Origin: Pseudomonas kairouanensis
GTDB taxonomy: Bacteria; Pseudomonadota; Gammaproteobacteria; Pseudomonadales; Pseudomonadaceae
Assembly: GCF_004682055.1 (NCBI RefSeq)
Contig: NZ_QUZU01000001.1
Span: 124,001-188,000 of the forward strand
Reading direction: 5' to 3'
Length of the DNA: 64,000 nt
How positions within the stretch are numbered: the stretch's first letter is position 1; each line of letters starts with the position of its first letter. The notes beneath the pieces were generated by a model, which worked only from the letters and a program-made list of their open reading frames with translations, ran no database searches and was not told where the DNA came from. This document shows positions 41,040-50,575 of the stretch, one piece after another. Position numbers and translations under genes: made by a program.

Positions 41040-41675
41040 ATGTTGACCATCGCACTGTCCAAGGGCCGCATCCTTGACGACACTTTGCCGCTTCTGGCTG
41101 AAGCAGGCATCGTGCCGACCGAGAATCCGGACAAGAGCCGCAAGCTGATCATCCCCACGACCCAGGACGACGTTCGCCTGTTGATCGTGCGGGCTACCGA
41201 CGTGCCAACCTACGTTGAGCATGGCGCGGCCGACCTGGGTGTCGCCGGTAAAGACGTGCTGATGGAATACGGCGGCCAGGGCCTGTACGAGCCTTTGGAC
41301 CTGCGTATCGCCCTGTGCAAACTGATGACCGCCGGCCGTGTCGGTGATGTCGAGCCTAAAGGCCGCCTGCGGGTTGCCACCAAGTTCGTCAACGTTGCCA
41401 AGCGTTACTACGCCGAGCAAGGCCGTCAGGTCGATATCATCAAGCTCTACGGCTCGATGGAGCTGGCGCCGCTGATCGGCCTGGCCGACAAGATCATCGA
41501 CGTGGTCGACACCGGCAACACCCTGCGTGCCAACGGCCTTGAGCCGCAAGAATTCATTGCCGACATCAGCTCCCGCCTGATCGTCAACAAGGCCTCGATG
41601 AAGATGCAGCACGCCCGTATCCAGGCGTTGATCGACACCCTGCGCACGGCAGTGGAGTCGCGACACCGCGGTTGA
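41040..41675 (+). CDS. hisG: ATP phosphoribosyltransferase, short form
   Basis: HisG (211 residues) catalyses the first step of histidine synthesis, joining ATP and PRPP. This is the short form that lacks the C-terminal regulatory domain, so it needs the HisZ partner, not in this window, for activity and feedback control. [18 protein letters not shown] and the PRPP loop [14 protein letters not shown] are typical. Confidence 0.96.
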   Translation: MLTIALSKGRILDDTLPLLAEAGIVPTENPDKSRKLIIPTTQDDVRLLIVRATDVPTYVEHGAADLGVAGKDVLMEYGGQGLYEPLDLRIALCKLMTAGRVGDVEPKGRLRVATKFVNVAKRYYAEQGRQVDIIKLYGSMELAPLIGLADKIIDVVDTGNTLRANGLEPQEFIADISSRLIVNKASMKMQHARIQALIDTLRTAVESRHRG

Positions 41676-41729
41676 CCTACCTGCGTAGCTGAAAAGCTGC
41701 GCCCGTCTATCCGCCTCATAGCCAGAATT

Positions 41730-41779
41730 CTCAGGTGCCCAAGCGGAAACGACTGCTAGTTTAGGGCGCCTGAGTTTTT
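41730..41779 (+). terminator. Terminator or attenuator between hisG and hisD
   Basis: CTCAGGTGCCC (41730-41740) pairs with GGGCGCCTGAG (41764-41774) with one T-G wobble, followed by five Ts. It lies 24 bases before hisD. Confidence 0.75.
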
Positions 41780-41803
41780 GCCATTTCTATTGAGGCCCTC
41801 GCT

Positions 41804-43120
41804 ATGACCACGTCCACTGCAATTGCCCGACTCAACGCTGCCGACCCGGATTTCGCCCATCATCTGGATCATCTGCTGAGCTGGGAAAGCGTGTCCGACG
41901 AGTCGGTCAACGGGCGAGTACTCGACATCATCAAGGCTGTGCGCGAACGCGGTGATGCGGCGCTGGTGGATTTCACCCGTCAGTTCGATGGCCTGGACGT
42001 GGCGTCCATGGCCGACCTGATCCTGCCTCGCGAACGCCTGGAACTGGCCCTGACGCGCATCACCGCGCCCCAGCGCGAAGCTCTGGAAGTGGCGGCGGCG
42101 CGGGTGCGCAGCTACCACGAAAAACAGAAACAGGACTCTTGGAGCTACACCGAGGCCGACGGCACGGTGCTGGGCCAGAAGGTCACGCCGCTGGACCGCG
42201 CCGGCCTGTACGTGCCGGGCGGTAAAGCCTCTTACCCATCCTCGGTGTTGATGAACGCCATTCCCGCCAAAGTGGCCGGCGTGACCGAAGTGGTCATGGT
42301 GGTGCCAACGCCACGCGGTGAAATCAACGAACTGGTGCTGGCCGCTGCCTGCATCGCGGGTGTGGACCGCGTGTTCACCATCGGCGGCGCCCAGGCGGTT
42401 GCCGCGCTCGCCTACGGCACCGAAAGCGTGCCGAAAGTGGACAAAGTGGTCGGCCCCGGCAACATCTACGTCGCCACTGCCAAGCGCCACGTGTTTGGCC
42501 AGGTCGGTATCGACATGATCGCCGGCCCTTCGGAAATCCTCGTGGTGTGCGACGGCCAGACCGACCCGGACTGGATCGCCATGGACCTGTTCTCCCAGGC
42601 CGAACACGATGAGGATGCCCAAGCGATCCTGGTCAGCCCCGACGCCGAGTTCCTCGACAAGGTCGCCGCCAGCATCGACAAGCTGCTGCCGACCATGGAC
42701 CGCGCCGAGATCATCGAGAAGTCGATCAATGGCCGTGGCGCACTGATCCTGGTGAGCGACATGGAGCAGGCCATTGAAGTGGCCAACCGTATTGCGCCGG
42801 AGCACTTGGAGCTGTCCGTTGCCGACCCTCAGGCTTGGCTGCCATCGATTCGCCACGCCGGTGCGATCTTCATGGGCCGCCACACCAGCGAAGCCCTGGG
42901 CGACTACTGCGCCGGCCCCAACCACGTGCTGCCGACCTCCGGCACGGCACGTTTCTCGTCGCCGCTGGGGGTGTATGACTTCCAGAAGCGTTCGTCGATC
43001 ATCTTTTGCTCCCCGCAGGGCGCCTCCGAGCTGGGCAAGACCGCCTCGGTACTGGCCCGTGGTGAGTCGCTGAGTGCCCACGCGCGCAGCGCCGAATATC
43101 GCATCGTCAAGGGAGAGTGA
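41804..43120 (+). CDS. hisD: Histidinol dehydrogenase
   Basis: HisD (438 residues) oxidises histidinol to histidine in two NAD-dependent steps, using zinc. The Zn/substrate signature region [13 protein letters not shown] and [21 protein letters not shown] are present, as is the C-terminal [15 protein letters not shown] with its histidine ligand. It lies 4 bases before hisC with GGGAGAG as the hisC ribosome site. Confidence 0.97.
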   Translation: MTTSTAIARLNAADPDFAHHLDHLLSWESVSDESVNGRVLDIIKAVRERGDAALVDFTRQFDGLDVASMADLILPRERLELALTRITAPQREALEVAAARVRSYHEKQKQDSWSYTEADGTVLGQKVTPLDRAGLYVPGGKASYPSSVLMNAIPAKVAGVTEVVMVVPTPRGEINELVLAAACIAGVDRVFTIGGAQAVAALAYGTESVPKVDKVVGPGNIYVATAKRHVFGQVGIDMIAGPSEILVVCDGQTDPDWIAMDLFSQAEHDEDAQAILVSPDAEFLDKVAASIDKLLPTMDRAEIIEKSINGRGALILVSDMEQAIEVANRIAPEHLELSVADPQAWLPSIRHAGAIFMGRHTSEALGDYCAGPNHVLPTSGTARFSSPLGVYDFQKRSSIIFCSPQGASELGKTASVLARGESLSAHARSAEYRIVKGE

Positions 43121-43123
43121 GGC

Positions 43124-44176
43124 ATGAGCAAATTCTGGAGCCCCTTCGTCAAGGACCTCGTGCCTTACGTGCCGGGTGAACAACCGAAGCTGACCAAGCT
43201 GGTCAAGCTCAACACCAACGAAAACCCCTACGGCCCATCGCCCAAGGCCTTGGCCGCGATGCAAGCCGAGTTGAACGACAACCTGCGCCTGTACCCAGAC
43301 CCCAACAGCGACCTGCTCAAGCAGGCCGTGGCCAAGTACTACGGGATCGACGCTGGCAAAGTGTTCCTCGGCAACGGTTCCGACGAAGTGCTTGCGCACA
43401 TCTTCCACGGCCTGTTCCAGCACGACTTGCCGCTGCTGTTCCCGGACATCAGCTACAGCTTCTACCCGGTGTACTGCGGCCTGTACGGCATCAAGTCCGA
43501 CCCGGTGCCGCTGGACGAGCAATTCCAGATCCGCGTCGCGGACTACGCCAGGCCCAATGGCGGCATCATCTTCCCCAACCCGAACGCGCCGACCGGTTGC
43601 GTGCTAGCACTGGACGCGGTGGAGCAGATCCTCAAGGCCAGCCCGGATTCGGTGGTGGTGGTCGATGAGGCCTATATCGACTTCGGTGGCGAAACCGCCA
43701 TCAGCCTGGTGGATCGCTACCCGAACCTGCTGGTCACCCAGACCCTGTCCAAATCGCGCTCACTGGCCGGTTTGCGTGTAGGCCTGGCCGTGGGCCACCC
43801 GGACCTGATCGAGGCGCTGGAGCGGGTCAAGAACAGCTTCAACTCCTACCCGCTGGATCGCCTGGCGATTGTCGGCGCGGCGGCGGCGTTCGAGGACCGT
43901 GAGTATTTCGAGAAGACCTGCCAGCTGGTGATCGACAGCCGCAACAAGGTAGTCGCGCAGTTGGAAGGTAAAGGCTTTGAAGTGTTGCCATCGGCGGCCA
44001 ACTTCATCTTTGCTCGTCACCCCAAGCACGACGCTGCCGGCCTGGCGGCCAAGTTGCGTGAGCAGGGTGTGATCGTGCGGCACTTCAAGCAGGAGCGGAT
44101 TGCCCAGTTCCTGCGGATCAGCATCGGTACGCCGGAGCAGAACCAGGCGCTGATTGATGGGCTTGGCGAGCTTTAA
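43124..44176 (+). CDS. hisC: Histidinol-phosphate aminotransferase
   Basis: HisC (350 residues) is a PLP-dependent class I/II aminotransferase that makes histidinol phosphate. The PLP lysine is in [14 protein letters not shown], and [11 protein letters not shown] is the N-terminal family pattern. [12 protein letters not shown] holds the PLP-contacting aspartate and tyrosine. It closes the hisG-hisD-hisC cluster; a class A REP pair follows. Confidence 0.96.
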   Translation: MSKFWSPFVKDLVPYVPGEQPKLTKLVKLNTNENPYGPSPKALAAMQAELNDNLRLYPDPNSDLLKQAVAKYYGIDAGKVFLGNGSDEVLAHIFHGLFQHDLPLLFPDISYSFYPVYCGLYGIKSDPVPLDEQFQIRVADYARPNGGIIFPNPNAPTGCVLALDAVEQILKASPDSVVVVDEAYIDFGGETAISLVDRYPNLLVTQTLSKSRSLAGLRVGLAVGHPDLIEALERVKNSFNSYPLDRLAIVGAAAAFEDREYFEKTCQLVIDSRNKVVAQLEGKGFEVLPSAANFIFARHPKHDAAGLAAKLREQGVIVRHFKQERIAQFLRISIGTPEQNQALIDGLGEL

Positions 44177-44193
44177 CAGGCGCTGAAATCAAA

Positions 44194-44282
44194 TGTGGGA
44201 GGGGGCTTGCTCCCGATGACGGTGTATCAGTCAAACATGTTTTGACTGACACTCCGCCATCGGGAGCAAGCCCCCTCCCACA
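44194..44282. repeat. REP pair 6, class A
   Basis: Perfect inverted arms tgtgggagggggcttgctcc (44194-44217) and inverse (44259-44282), between the convergent hisC and uraA genes. The interior repeats tcagtcaaaca / tgttttgactga, so the whole unit folds into one long hairpin. Confidence 0.93.
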
Positions 44283-44300
44283 TGGGTACTACAGTGCTGG

Positions 44301-45575
44301 TTAGATCAGTGGCTCATCCGGCTTCTTGTTCTTCCAGCCATCATTGCCCGGTAGCAGCAGGTTCAAACCAATCGCTACCACCGCACACAGGGCGATGCCC
44401 TTGAGGCCGAAGTCATCCGGGCCGGTGCCCGTGCCGACCAGCACACCGCCAATCCCAAACACCAACGTCACCGACACGATCACCAGGTTGCGGGCTTCGC
44501 CCAGGTCGATCTTGTGGCGGATCAGCGTGTTCATCCCCACTGCAGCGATCGAGCCGAACAGCAGGCACAGAATCCCGCCCATTACCGGCACCGGGATGCT
44601 TTGCAGCAACGCGCCGAACTTGCCGATAAACGCCAGGCTGATGGCAAACACCGCCGCCCAGGTCATGATCTTCGGGTTGTAGTTCTTGGTCAGCATCACC
44701 GCGCCCGTCACTTCGGCGTAGGTGGTATTTGGCGGGCCACCAAACAGGCCGGCGGCCGTGGTGGCAATGCCGTCACCCAATAGGGTGCGGTGCAGGCCGG
44801 GCTTCTTCAGGTAGTCGCGACCGGTCACGCTGCCCACCGCAATCACACCACCGATGTGTTCAATCGCCGGGGCCAGGGCTACCGGGACGATAAACAGGAT
44901 CGCCTGCCAGTTGAACTCCGGCGCGGTGAAGTGGGGCAGGGCGAACCACGGTGCGGCGGCGATTTTGGCGGTGTCGACCACGCCAAAGTAGAACGACATG
45001 GCAAAGCCCACCAGCACGCCGGAGATAATCGGCACCAGGCGGAAAATGCCCTTGCCGAACACCGCCACGATCAAGGTAGTGAGCAGCGCCGGCATCGAGA
45101 TCATCATTGCCGTTTGGTAATGGATCAGCTCGGCGCCATCGCCGGATTTACCCATGGCCATATTGGCCGCAATCGGCGCCATGGCCAGGCCAATGGAGAT
45201 AATCACCGGGCCGATCACCACCGGCGGCAGCAGCCGGTCGATAAAACCGGTGCCCTTGATCTTCACGGCAGCGCCCAGGAAGGTGTAGACGAAACCGGCT
45301 GCCATCACCCCACCCATGGTCGCCGCCAGGCCGAATTGCTGCTTGGCGAGAATGATCGGGGTGATGAAGGCAAAGCTCGATGCCAGGAAAACCGGCACCT
45401 GCCGCCCTGTCACTACCTGGAACAACAACGTGCCCAGGCCAGCGGTGAACAGGGCGACGTTTGGATCAAGACCTGTGATCAGTGGCATCAACACCAGCGC
45501 GCCAAATGCTACGAAGAGCATTTGTGCGCCAGACAGGATCTGGCGCCAAAGCGGGTCGTTGAATTCATCCTGCAT
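44301..45575 (-). CDS. uraA: Uracil:proton symporter
   Basis: UraA (424 residues) is a nucleobase-ascorbate (NAT) family permease with 14 helices that imports uracil. The substrate motifs are APAIEHIGG and TTYAEVTGA, giving Glu239 and the second glutamate. Position 243 is glycine where E. coli UraA has His245, which has been linked to proton coupling. The ATG at 45575 (MQDEFNDPLWRQI) is preferred to an upstream TTG. It overlaps nothing and follows upp by 2 bases. Confidence 0.93.
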   Translation of the reverse strand: MQDEFNDPLWRQILSGAQMLFVAFGALVLMPLITGLDPNVALFTAGLGTLLFQVVTGRQVPVFLASSFAFITPIILAKQQFGLAATMGGVMAAGFVYTFLGAAVKIKGTGFIDRLLPPVVIGPVIISIGLAMAPIAANMAMGKSGDGAELIHYQTAMMISMPALLTTLIVAVFGKGIFRLVPIISGVLVGFAMSFYFGVVDTAKIAAAPWFALPHFTAPEFNWQAILFIVPVALAPAIEHIGGVIAVGSVTGRDYLKKPGLHRTLLGDGIATTAAGLFGGPPNTTYAEVTGAVMLTKNYNPKIMTWAAVFAISLAFIGKFGALLQSIPVPVMGGILCLLFGSIAAVGMNTLIRHKIDLGEARNLVIVSVTLVFGIGGVLVGTGTGPDDFGLKGIALCAVVAIGLNLLLPGNDGWKNKKPDEPLI

Positions 45576-45577
45576 GC

Positions 45578-46216
45578 TCAAGCGTCCTTCTGCTTGGTGC
45601 CGAAGATCTTGTCACCGGCATCGCCCAGGCCTGGGATGATGTAGCCGTGTTCGTTCAGGCGCTCATCGATGGACGCCGTGTAGATCTGCACGTCCGGGTG
45701 GGCTTTCTCGACAGCGGCGATGCCTTCTGGCGCAGCCACCAGCACCATGGCGCGGATGTCTTTGCAGCCGGCTTTTTTCAGCAGGTCGATAGTGGCAACC
45801 ATCGAGCTGCCGGTGGCCAGCATCGGGTCGATGATCATCGCCAGGCGTTCGTCGATTTCCGGGACGAGTTTTTCCAGGTAGGTGTGGGCCTGCAAGGTTT
45901 CTTCGTTGCGGGCAACGCCCACGGCGCTGACCTTGGCGCCTGGGATCAGGCTGAGTACGCCTTCAAGCATGCCGATACCGGCGCGCAGAATCGGCACGAC
46001 AGTGATTTTCTTACCGGCGATTTTTTCCACTTGTACGGGACCGGCCCAACCGGGGATCTCGTAGTTCTCCAGGGGCAAATCCTTGGTGGCTTCGTAAGTG
46101 AGCAGCGCTCCGACTTCCTGAGCAAGCTCACGGAAATTCTTGGTGCTGATGTCGGCACGGCGCATAAGGCCGAGTTTGTGTCGGATCAGCGGGTGGCGGA
46201 TCTCGCGAGTGGGCAT
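45578..46216 (-). CDS. upp: Uracil phosphoribosyltransferase
   Basis: Upp (212 residues) converts uracil and PRPP to UMP. The PRPP-binding motif [15 protein letters not shown] and the C-terminal [13 protein letters not shown] are diagnostic. The ATG at 46216 ([15 protein letters not shown]) is the usual start. upp and uraA form a salvage operon: uptake and then conversion of uracil. Confidence 0.96.
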   Translation of the reverse strand: MPTREIRHPLIRHKLGLMRRADISTKNFRELAQEVGALLTYEATKDLPLENYEIPGWAGPVQVEKIAGKKITVVPILRAGIGMLEGVLSLIPGAKVSAVGVARNEETLQAHTYLEKLVPEIDERLAMIIDPMLATGSSMVATIDLLKKAGCKDIRAMVLVAAPEGIAAVEKAHPDVQIYTASIDERLNEHGYIIPGLGDAGDKIFGTKQKDA

Positions 46217-46251
46217 GGGAAAGGCTCCGGCGGCGGGCAAAAAAACCGGCC

Positions 46252-46263
46252 TAGATTAATCTA
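46252..46263. promoter_or_regulatory. 12-bp palindrome between upp and hpt
   Basis: TAGATTAATCTA is a perfect palindrome within the 164-base divergent gap of two nucleobase-salvage genes, 36 bases before upp. It could be an operator; no known regulator motif is assigned. Confidence 0.3.
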
Positions 46264-46380
46264 TCCGAGGGTGTTGTCCTATAGACATCTAGCACGTTAG
46301 TCCATAAAGGCTTGCTCGGAGCGCACGAGAAGCGTACCTTCGCCCGCTTTTCTTGCCACAGCACCCCCTTGGAGAGCGCC

Positions 46381-46938
46381 ATGTCCGCTGATCTCGAGCA
46401 TATCCGTCAAATCATGCGCGAGGCTGACTGCCTGTACACCGAAGCGCAAGTCGAAGAAGCGATCGCCAAGGTCGGCGCACACATCACCCGCGAAATGGCC
46501 GACACCAACCCGGTGGTTTTCTGTGTGATGAACGGCGGCCTGATCTTCGCCGGCAAATTGCTGACGCACCTGCAATTCCCGCTGGAAGCGTCCTACCTGC
46601 ACGCCACCCGTTATCGCAACGAAACCAGCGGCGGCGACCTGTTCTGGAAAGCCAAGCCGGAAGTCTCGTTCATCGACCGCGACGTGCTGATCATCGACGA
46701 CATCCTCGATGAAGGTCACACCCTGGGCGCCATCATCGATTTCTGCAAACACGCCGGCGCGCGCAAAGTGCACACCGCCGTGTTGATCGACAAAGACCAC
46801 GACCGCAAGGCCCGTCCTGAGCTGAAAGCCGATTTCGTCGGCCTGCCATGTGTGGACCGCTATATCTTCGGCTACGGCATGGACTACAAAGGCTACTGGC
46901 GCAATGCCAATGGGATTTACGCCGTCAAAGGCATGTAA
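46381..46938 (+). CDS. hpt: Hypoxanthine-guanine phosphoribosyltransferase
   Basis: A 185-residue purine phosphoribosyltransferase that salvages hypoxanthine and/or guanine. The PRPP motif VLIIDDILDEGHTLGAI is intact. The ATG at 46381 (MSADLEHIRQIMREA) has TTGGAGAG upstream; the longer frame is unsupported. It is divergent from upp, so purine and pyrimidine salvage share a control region. Confidence 0.93.
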   Translation: MSADLEHIRQIMREADCLYTEAQVEEAIAKVGAHITREMADTNPVVFCVMNGGLIFAGKLLTHLQFPLEASYLHATRYRNETSGGDLFWKAKPEVSFIDRDVLIIDDILDEGHTLGAIIDFCKHAGARKVHTAVLIDKDHDRKARPELKADFVGLPCVDRYIFGYGMDYKGYWRNANGIYAVKGM

Positions 46939-47002
46939 ACGCCCAGGATCCAGGCGCAGGGTCGGCATGCTAGAGTGCTTGGCCTTGCGTCTGGAGCCTG
47001 TC

Positions 47003-47482
47003 ATGAGCTTGTTGATCCGCACTTGCGCCGTCCTGGCGCTGACCCTCAGTTTGCCCCTGGCTGCAGCCCCCCTGCACAGCCAATTTCTGCCCCCAGATGA
47101 CCTGACCCTGCGCGCCGAAACCCCGGAGCAGCAACAACTGCTACAAGTCACCGAGTACGCGGTGGTGGTGGGTAACCAGCGTCAATCCAATCAGCAGCCT
47201 ATTCCGATGACATCGCCGTTGATGATCCGCCTCAAGGGCAAGTCCCTGAATAAAGGCGCGACGATCAATCAGGTGGTGCTCAACTTCGACGCCGAGAGCA
47301 AAAGCCTGAAAAAGCCGGTGTATGACGACAAGAGCAAAACCCTGACCTTGTCTTACCCGGTAGCCCAATATCGCGTGATCGTCGATCTGTTGCGCAATGA
47401 CACGCTGTATGTGCAGTTCCTCAGCTATGCCAACGGCCATATCTGGGCGGATCTGCATACCGGTGCCGTGCGTACCAAATAG
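47003..47482 (+). CDS. Periplasmic protein of unknown function (PA4644-like position)
   Basis: A 159-residue secreted protein: an N-terminal signal peptide (MSLLIRTCAVLALTLSLPLA) cleaving near AAA, then a soluble beta-rich domain. No catalytic motif is recognised. The ATG at 47003 has ctggag 7 bases upstream; the frame is open into hpt but the signal peptide fixes this start. It follows hpt by 64 bases, as a hypothetical gene does in P. aeruginosa. Confidence 0.72.
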   Translation: MSLLIRTCAVLALTLSLPLAAAPLHSQFLPPDDLTLRAETPEQQQLLQVTEYAVVVGNQRQSNQQPIPMTSPLMIRLKGKSLNKGATINQVVLNFDAESKSLKKPVYDDKSKTLTLSYPVAQYRVIVDLLRNDTLYVQFLSYANGHIWADLHTGAVRTK

Positions 47483-47502
47483 CCAGACCACCGAAGATCC
47501 AA

Positions 47503-47606
47503 TGTGGGAGGGGCGGTGCGACGATTCGACTTGCTCCCGATAGCAGTGTGTCAGCCCCAGTATCGTTGACTGACCCACCGCTTTCGCGAGCAAGCCCGCT
47601 GCCACA
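47503..47606. repeat. REP pair 7, hybrid class A/B with the same 15-nt insert
   Basis: The left arm (47503-47541) is class A (tgtgggagggg...cttgctcccgat) with an inserted cggtgcgacgattcga segment. The right arm (47583-47606) is class B (ttcgcgagcaagcccgctgc). The insert is the reverse complement of the one in REP pair 1. Confidence 0.85.
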
Positions 47607-47688
47607 TTGGTCCTCCAGCGCTTTCGAAGGCGGCGTCTCGCAGGTAGACTTCAACCCCCGTGTAAATGTCTGCAGGCTGGAGTCGGTA

Positions 47689-47976
47689 ATGCGTAAAGAT
47701 AAGAAACAGGTGATTGGTGACGAGATCGGCGACGACCAGATCAAGTTGTTCCTGGACTTCGAGCCGGTTGACGCGACTTCCCCGTCCCTGCACAAACTGA
47801 TCAAGGCCTACCGTGGCCTGCGTATCGATGACTTCGAGCGTTTCCTGGGCTTTTTCAAGGAAGCGGGCCTGGACCTTGACGGCAAGGACGAGCATGGCCA
47901 GACCTTCGTCGACCTGATCAAGGACCAGCGCAACGCGGACGAGTACGTCCAACTGATCGAAAACGCTCGCGGCTGA
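47689..47976 (+). CDS. PA4642-family small protein
   Basis: A 95-residue acidic, soluble helical protein (MRKDKKQVIGDEIGDDQIKL at the start; GLDLDGKDEHGQTFVDLIKD near the end). It resembles the conserved Pseudomonas PA4642-type hypothetical protein in sequence, size and position before mqo. No domain of known function is recognised. A GGAGTC ribosome-site-like stretch is 4 bases before the ATG. A strong terminator follows. Confidence 0.8.
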   Translation: MRKDKKQVIGDEIGDDQIKLFLDFEPVDATSPSLHKLIKAYRGLRIDDFERFLGFFKEAGLDLDGKDEHGQTFVDLIKDQRNADEYVQLIENARG

Positions 47977-47988
47977 TTATCCAGCACA

Positions 47989-48028
47989 AAAAAACGCCCC
48001 GTCCTCATGCAGAGGGCGGGGCGTTTTT
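47989..48028 (+). terminator. Terminator after the PA4642-like gene
   Basis: AAAACGCCCCG pairs with CGGGGCGTTTT around a short loop, followed by Ts; the stem is flanked by A and T runs so it could work in both directions. Confidence 0.88.
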
Positions 48029-48035
48029 GCTTTTC

Positions 48036-48135
48036 TGTAGGAACGAGCTTGCTCGCGAAGAACCTGAGAGCGCCGCGTTATTCCATATGCGCGGCGTTAT
48101 CGTTGACGTTTTTCGCGAGCGAGCTCGCTCCTACA
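48036..48135. repeat. REP pair 8, class C, overlapping the mqo 3' end
   Basis: Arms tgtaggaacgagcttgctcg (48036-48059) and inverse ttcgcgagcgagctcgctcc (48112-48135). The right arm and part of the centre lie inside the mqo reading frame, which stops at 48078. Confidence 0.92.
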
Positions 48136-49616
48136 GGCTCAACCAGCTCCAGGCTGATGTTGTTTTGCGTATTGATCTTGCGATATAGCTCGGCATCGGT
48201 TTCCAGAACCTTTTCCCGTGCCGGGAAAATCTCGTGCAGCTTGGCAGCCCACTCACCGGCGGCTTTCTGCGGGAAGCACTTCTCGATCAGTTCCAGCATG
48301 ATCGAAACCGTCACCGAGGCACCCGGGGACGCGCCCAGCAGCGCCGCCAGCGAGCCGTCCTTGGCCGCGACCAGCTCGGTGCCAAATTGCAGCACGCCGC
48401 CTTTCTTCGGGTCTTTCTTGATGATCTGCACCCGTTGGCCGGCCACTTCCAGGCGCCAGTCTTCGGCTTTGGCCTCCGGGTAGAAGCGACGCAGGGACTC
48501 AAGACGCTGCTCCATGGACTGGCGAACTTCGCTGACCAGGTACTTGGTGAGGTCCATGTTGTCACGGGCCACGGCCAGCATCGGGCCGATGTTGCCGGCG
48601 CGGATCGACATGGGCAGGTCGAGGAACGAACCGTGCTTGAGGAACTTGGTGGTAAAACCGGCGTACGGCCCGAACAGCAGGGATTTCTTGCCATCCACGA
48701 CGCGGGTGTCCAGGTGTGGCACGGACATCGGTGGCGAGCCCACGGCGGCCTGGCTGTAGACCTTGGCCTGGTGGTGTTTGACCACTTCCGGGTTGTCGCA
48801 ACGCAGCCACTGGCCGCTGACCGGGAAGCCGCCGAAGCCTTTGCTTTCTTCGATGCCCGAGGCTTGCAGCAGCGGCAAGGCCGCGCCACCAGCGCCGAGG
48901 AAGACGAACTTGGCATCCACTTCACGGCTGTTGCCGCTGTTGACGTCCTTGATGCTCACGGTCCAGCCGTCGCCGTTGCGCTTGAGGCCGGTGACGCGCT
49001 TGCTGTACTTGACCAGGGCATCCGGCGAGCTGGTCAGGTGACCCAGCAGCTGGTTGGTCAGGGCGCCGAAGTTGACGTCGGTACCGTTGAGCACGCGAGT
49101 GGCGGCGATTTTTTCGTCGAGCGGGCGGCCCGGCATCATCAGCGGCATCCACTCGGCCATCTGGTTGCGGTCTTCGGTGTAGTGCATATCCGAAAACGCG
49201 TGGTGCTGGCTCAGGGTTTCAAAGCGCTTCTTGAGGTAGGACACGCCTTTTTCGCCCTGCACGAAGCTCAGGTGCGGTACCGGGCTGATAAAGGACTTGG
49301 ACGAGCCAAAGGTGCCTTTTTTGGTCAGGTATGCCCAAAACTGCTTCGACACCTCGAACTGGGTGTTGATGTGCACGGCTTTCTTGATGTCGATGGAGCC
49401 ATCGGCGGCCTGGGGCGTGTAGTTCAGCTCACACAGCCCGGCGTGGCCGGTACCGGCGTTGTTCCACGGGTTGGAACTTTCCGCGGCACCCGAATCCATC
49501 AGCTCAACGACTTCCAGCTTGAGGCCGGGGTCGAGCTCTTTAAGCAGCACGGCCAGGGTGGCACTCATGATGCCGGCCCCTACCAGTACTACGTCGACTG
49601 CTTCGTTATGCGCCAT
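48078..49616 (-). CDS. mqo: Malate:quinone oxidoreductase, 3' end inside a REP
   Basis: Mqo (512 residues) is a peripheral membrane FAD enzyme that oxidises malate to oxaloacetate and passes electrons to quinone. The FAD dinucleotide motif [14 protein letters not shown] is at the N-terminus, and family stretches such as [14 protein letters not shown] follow. The last 18 residues ([18 protein letters not shown]) are translated from REP pair 8, which also gives the stop codon, so the natural C-terminus has been replaced. The ATG follows GGAG by 9 bases. In P. aeruginosa the equivalent gene is mqoB. Confidence 0.96.
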   Translation of the reverse strand: MAHNEAVDVVLVGAGIMSATLAVLLKELDPGLKLEVVELMDSGAAESSNPWNNAGTGHAGLCELNYTPQAADGSIDIKKAVHINTQFEVSKQFWAYLTKKGTFGSSKSFISPVPHLSFVQGEKGVSYLKKRFETLSQHHAFSDMHYTEDRNQMAEWMPLMMPGRPLDEKIAATRVLNGTDVNFGALTNQLLGHLTSSPDALVKYSKRVTGLKRNGDGWTVSIKDVNSGNSREVDAKFVFLGAGGAALPLLQASGIEESKGFGGFPVSGQWLRCDNPEVVKHHQAKVYSQAAVGSPPMSVPHLDTRVVDGKKSLLFGPYAGFTTKFLKHGSFLDLPMSIRAGNIGPMLAVARDNMDLTKYLVSEVRQSMEQRLESLRRFYPEAKAEDWRLEVAGQRVQIIKKDPKKGGVLQFGTELVAAKDGSLAALLGASPGASVTVSIMLELIEKCFPQKAAGEWAAKLHEIFPAREKVLETDAELYRKINTQNNISLELVEPVGASSLAKNVNDNAAHME

Positions 49617-49721
49617 TTAACGCGTCTCCAAAATCTGCAGCACCAAATTGACGGCATGGCTGCCAGGAGTGACGGGGCGGTTCACGTATTGCCCCAGGTT
49701 ACCCATGGCCAGGATCGCCAT
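49617..49721 (-). CDS. Possible small upstream reading frame before mqo
   Basis: A 34-codon frame (MAILAMGNLGQYVNRPVTPG...) ends with TAA directly before the mqo ATG (TAAATG). Its third codon positions are mostly G or C, like real genes here, whereas the frame further upstream is not. It has only a weak ribosome site. It may be a leader peptide coupled to mqo, the tail of a lost gene, or chance. Confidence 0.25.
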   Translation of the reverse strand: MAILAMGNLGQYVNRPVTPGSHAVNLVLQILETR

Positions 49722-50341
49722 GTCCGTTTCGCAATTCTTTGCAACTTCAGCACACGCTTCCTGCCGGGCTAATCTGCCTATGAACGCATTCATAGGCGCC
49801 TGTGGCAATTCGACTTATGGTCAAAGCGTGCGATTCGTGCAACCAATCCGTAGCGGACAGGCTCAAGCTCCGGTTTTTAAGGCGTGCTCGGTCCTGTGTG
49901 GTGGGGCTGTTAAAGACGCTGGTGGTGCTTGTACAAACGCCAAACTATTCATTTGCTCGCCACACTCTTGTGAAGTTGTGAAAACCCGTTTTTTTCACGC
50001 TCTTTTGAAGACGTGAACCTCAAAAAAGGGCTGCCCCAGCCTGGCACCTGGCCCGGATACCTTGCCGACACGCGGCAAAACGGGCAAACAACTCAAGTGG
50101 CCGAGCGCAATGGCAGCTCTGGCAGATTCGGCAAAGGCGGGTGGTTTGCAAAGGAAACAGCAAGCGCGCCAGCTTCACTCGATCTGTGTGGGCGGCTCTC
50201 TGTGGGCGTTTGGGGGGTTAATACCGAGGCATTAACGATGCTGCGGGGCCCGATCAGGAGACGTCCTTATAATCGGGGGGAGATTGTAGCGAAGAACGCC
50301 AAGGAAATGGGCGTGTTTTATGACTTTTATTAGGTGTTCGG
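49722..50341. other. Gene-poor gap upstream of mqo
   Basis: About 620 bases with no convincing gene. The one longer frame on the plus strand (50013-50333) has no protein-like composition. Visible elements are a hairpin near 49978-49999 (gtgaaaa / ttttcac type), an inverted repeat GTTAAT-N8-ATTAAC (near 50217-50236), and a TATAAT box at 50268-50273 without a clear -35. The gap must hold the mqo promoter and could hide a small RNA. Confidence 0.5.
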
Positions 50342-50575
50342 TCAGGCGGCCAACGGCTGGTGGCGGGGCGACCGCACGGGGCGTGGGCTGACACGGGCAT
50401 GGGCCGGCAGGGGACGGTGCATCCAGCTCAGGCGGGCTTCTACGATTTCCACCCAGCCAGCACCCATGGGAGGCTCGCTGCACTCCTTGAACGCCTGGCA
50501 GCGGCCTTGAGCGTCCAGCAGGGCGTAGTGGCGCAGTGCGGGCTTGCGGGTAAACAGTGACCAGAGAAAATGCAT
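50342..50575 (-). CDS. Small conserved-looking protein of unknown function
   Basis: A 77-residue basic protein beginning MHFLWSLFTRKPALRHYALL and containing MGAGWVEI. The ATG at 50575 has a strong AAGGAGG site 9 bases upstream, the best evidence that it is real. It has no signal peptide or membrane helix of normal length and no known motif. It faces the YajG-like gene. I believe similar small proteins occur in related pseudomonads, but this was not checked. Confidence 0.65.
   Translation of the reverse strand: MHFLWSLFTRKPALRHYALLDAQGRCQAFKECSEPPMGAGWVEIVEARLSWMHRPLPAHARVSPRPVRSPRHQPLAA

Noticed and set aside
41756..43522. 588-residue minus-strand frame opposite hisD and hisC
   Set aside because: Shadow of two clear genes, with His/Gln/Asp-rich composition and no motif.
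50013..50333. 106-residue plus-strand frame in the mqo upstream gap
   Set aside because: Poor ribosome site, Gly/Arg/Thr-rich composition unlike neighbouring proteins, and no recognisable fold or motif.
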